Part shown: positions 51,789 through 51,858 of the stretch, one piece after another | How the letters are laid out: each line of letters opens with the position of its first letter | How positions within the stretch are numbered: position 1 is the stretch's first letter | From: Chara braunii | Taxonomy: Eukaryota; Streptophyta; Charophyceae; Charales; Characeae | Assembly (NCBI GenBank): GCA_003427395.1 | Contig: BFEA01000572.1 | Span: forward strand, 131,096 to 182,953 | Direction: 5' to 3' | DNA: 51,858 nt | The notes under the pieces: model-generated | Told to the model about the DNA's origin: nothing | Database searches by the model: none | What the model saw: the letters and a program-made list of their open reading frames with translations, nothing else | Position numbers and translations under genes: made by a program

Positions 51789-51822
51789 TGTGTGTGTGTG
51801 TGTGTGTCTGTGTGTGTGTGTG

Positions 51823-51858
<36 letters not shown>
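51789..51858. repeat. (GT)n microsatellite, runs off the window
   Basis: About 35 GT units with two interruptions, continuing past the window edge. Confidence 0.97.

Overview
The window reads as repeat-rich nuclear DNA of a streptophyte (plant lineage). A charophyte alga such as Chara would fit, but nothing here proves the species. The reasons are one intact plant-type reticulon gene (47128-47883), two U6 snRNA retro-copies, tRNA-derived SINEs, a Penelope-like retroelement whose apparent endonuclease remnant lies upstream of the RT, PIF/Harbinger transposon genes, and many foldback elements and microsatellites. There is no operon structure, no bacterial gene and no CRISPR array. Almost everything outside the reticulon gene is mobile or decayed.

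Layout. 1-5.3 kb: two inverted copies of one 5'-truncated LINE (minus strand ending in a poly(A) tail at 868-892, plus strand ending at 5222-5257), embedded in C-rich diverged repeats. 5.3-13.2 kb: gene-poor, with a tRNA-headed SINE (6385-6885), a hairpin MITE (7685-7794), a LINE reverse-transcriptase relic (9740-10360) and a second SINE (10431-10675). 13.25-18.49 kb: a broken Penelope-like element flanked by about 74-bp direct repeats, with CCHC knuckle, SAP-like, GIY-YIG-like and RT segments in that order and a degenerate hammerhead-like core near its right end. 18.5-31 kb: AT-rich non-coding DNA with a perfect-centre palindrome, a 124-bp degenerate tandem array, an eleven-fold iterated motif, a satellite of alternating hairpins, several foldback elements and two U6 pseudogenes.

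31.26-42.3 kb: probably one large decayed PIF/Harbinger-type element. A DDE transposase pseudogene (plus strand) lies at the left and a trihelix/Myb-like partner pseudogene (minus strand) at the right, with similar ends in inverted orientation. Its interior is filled by later insertions: a hairpin array inside the transposase, a roughly 115-bp satellite carrying hammerhead-like cores next to (TA)n runs, and three copies of a 0.76-kb TIR element inserted in (TA)n. A 603-base assembly gap sits in this cluster.

42.3-51.9 kb: the reticulon locus. A possible 5' UTR exon ends at a good splice donor (43134/43135). The presumed intron is strongly strand-asymmetric and carries five copies of one hairpin MITE family. 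The single-exon coding region follows, then pyrimidine-rich DNA. A 27-bp minisatellite (50961-51340) has clearly expanded out of a copy of the hammerhead-like satellite seen at 34-38 kb. Only the reticulon appears to be a working cellular gene; the other coding stretches are transposon proteins broken by stops and frameshifts.
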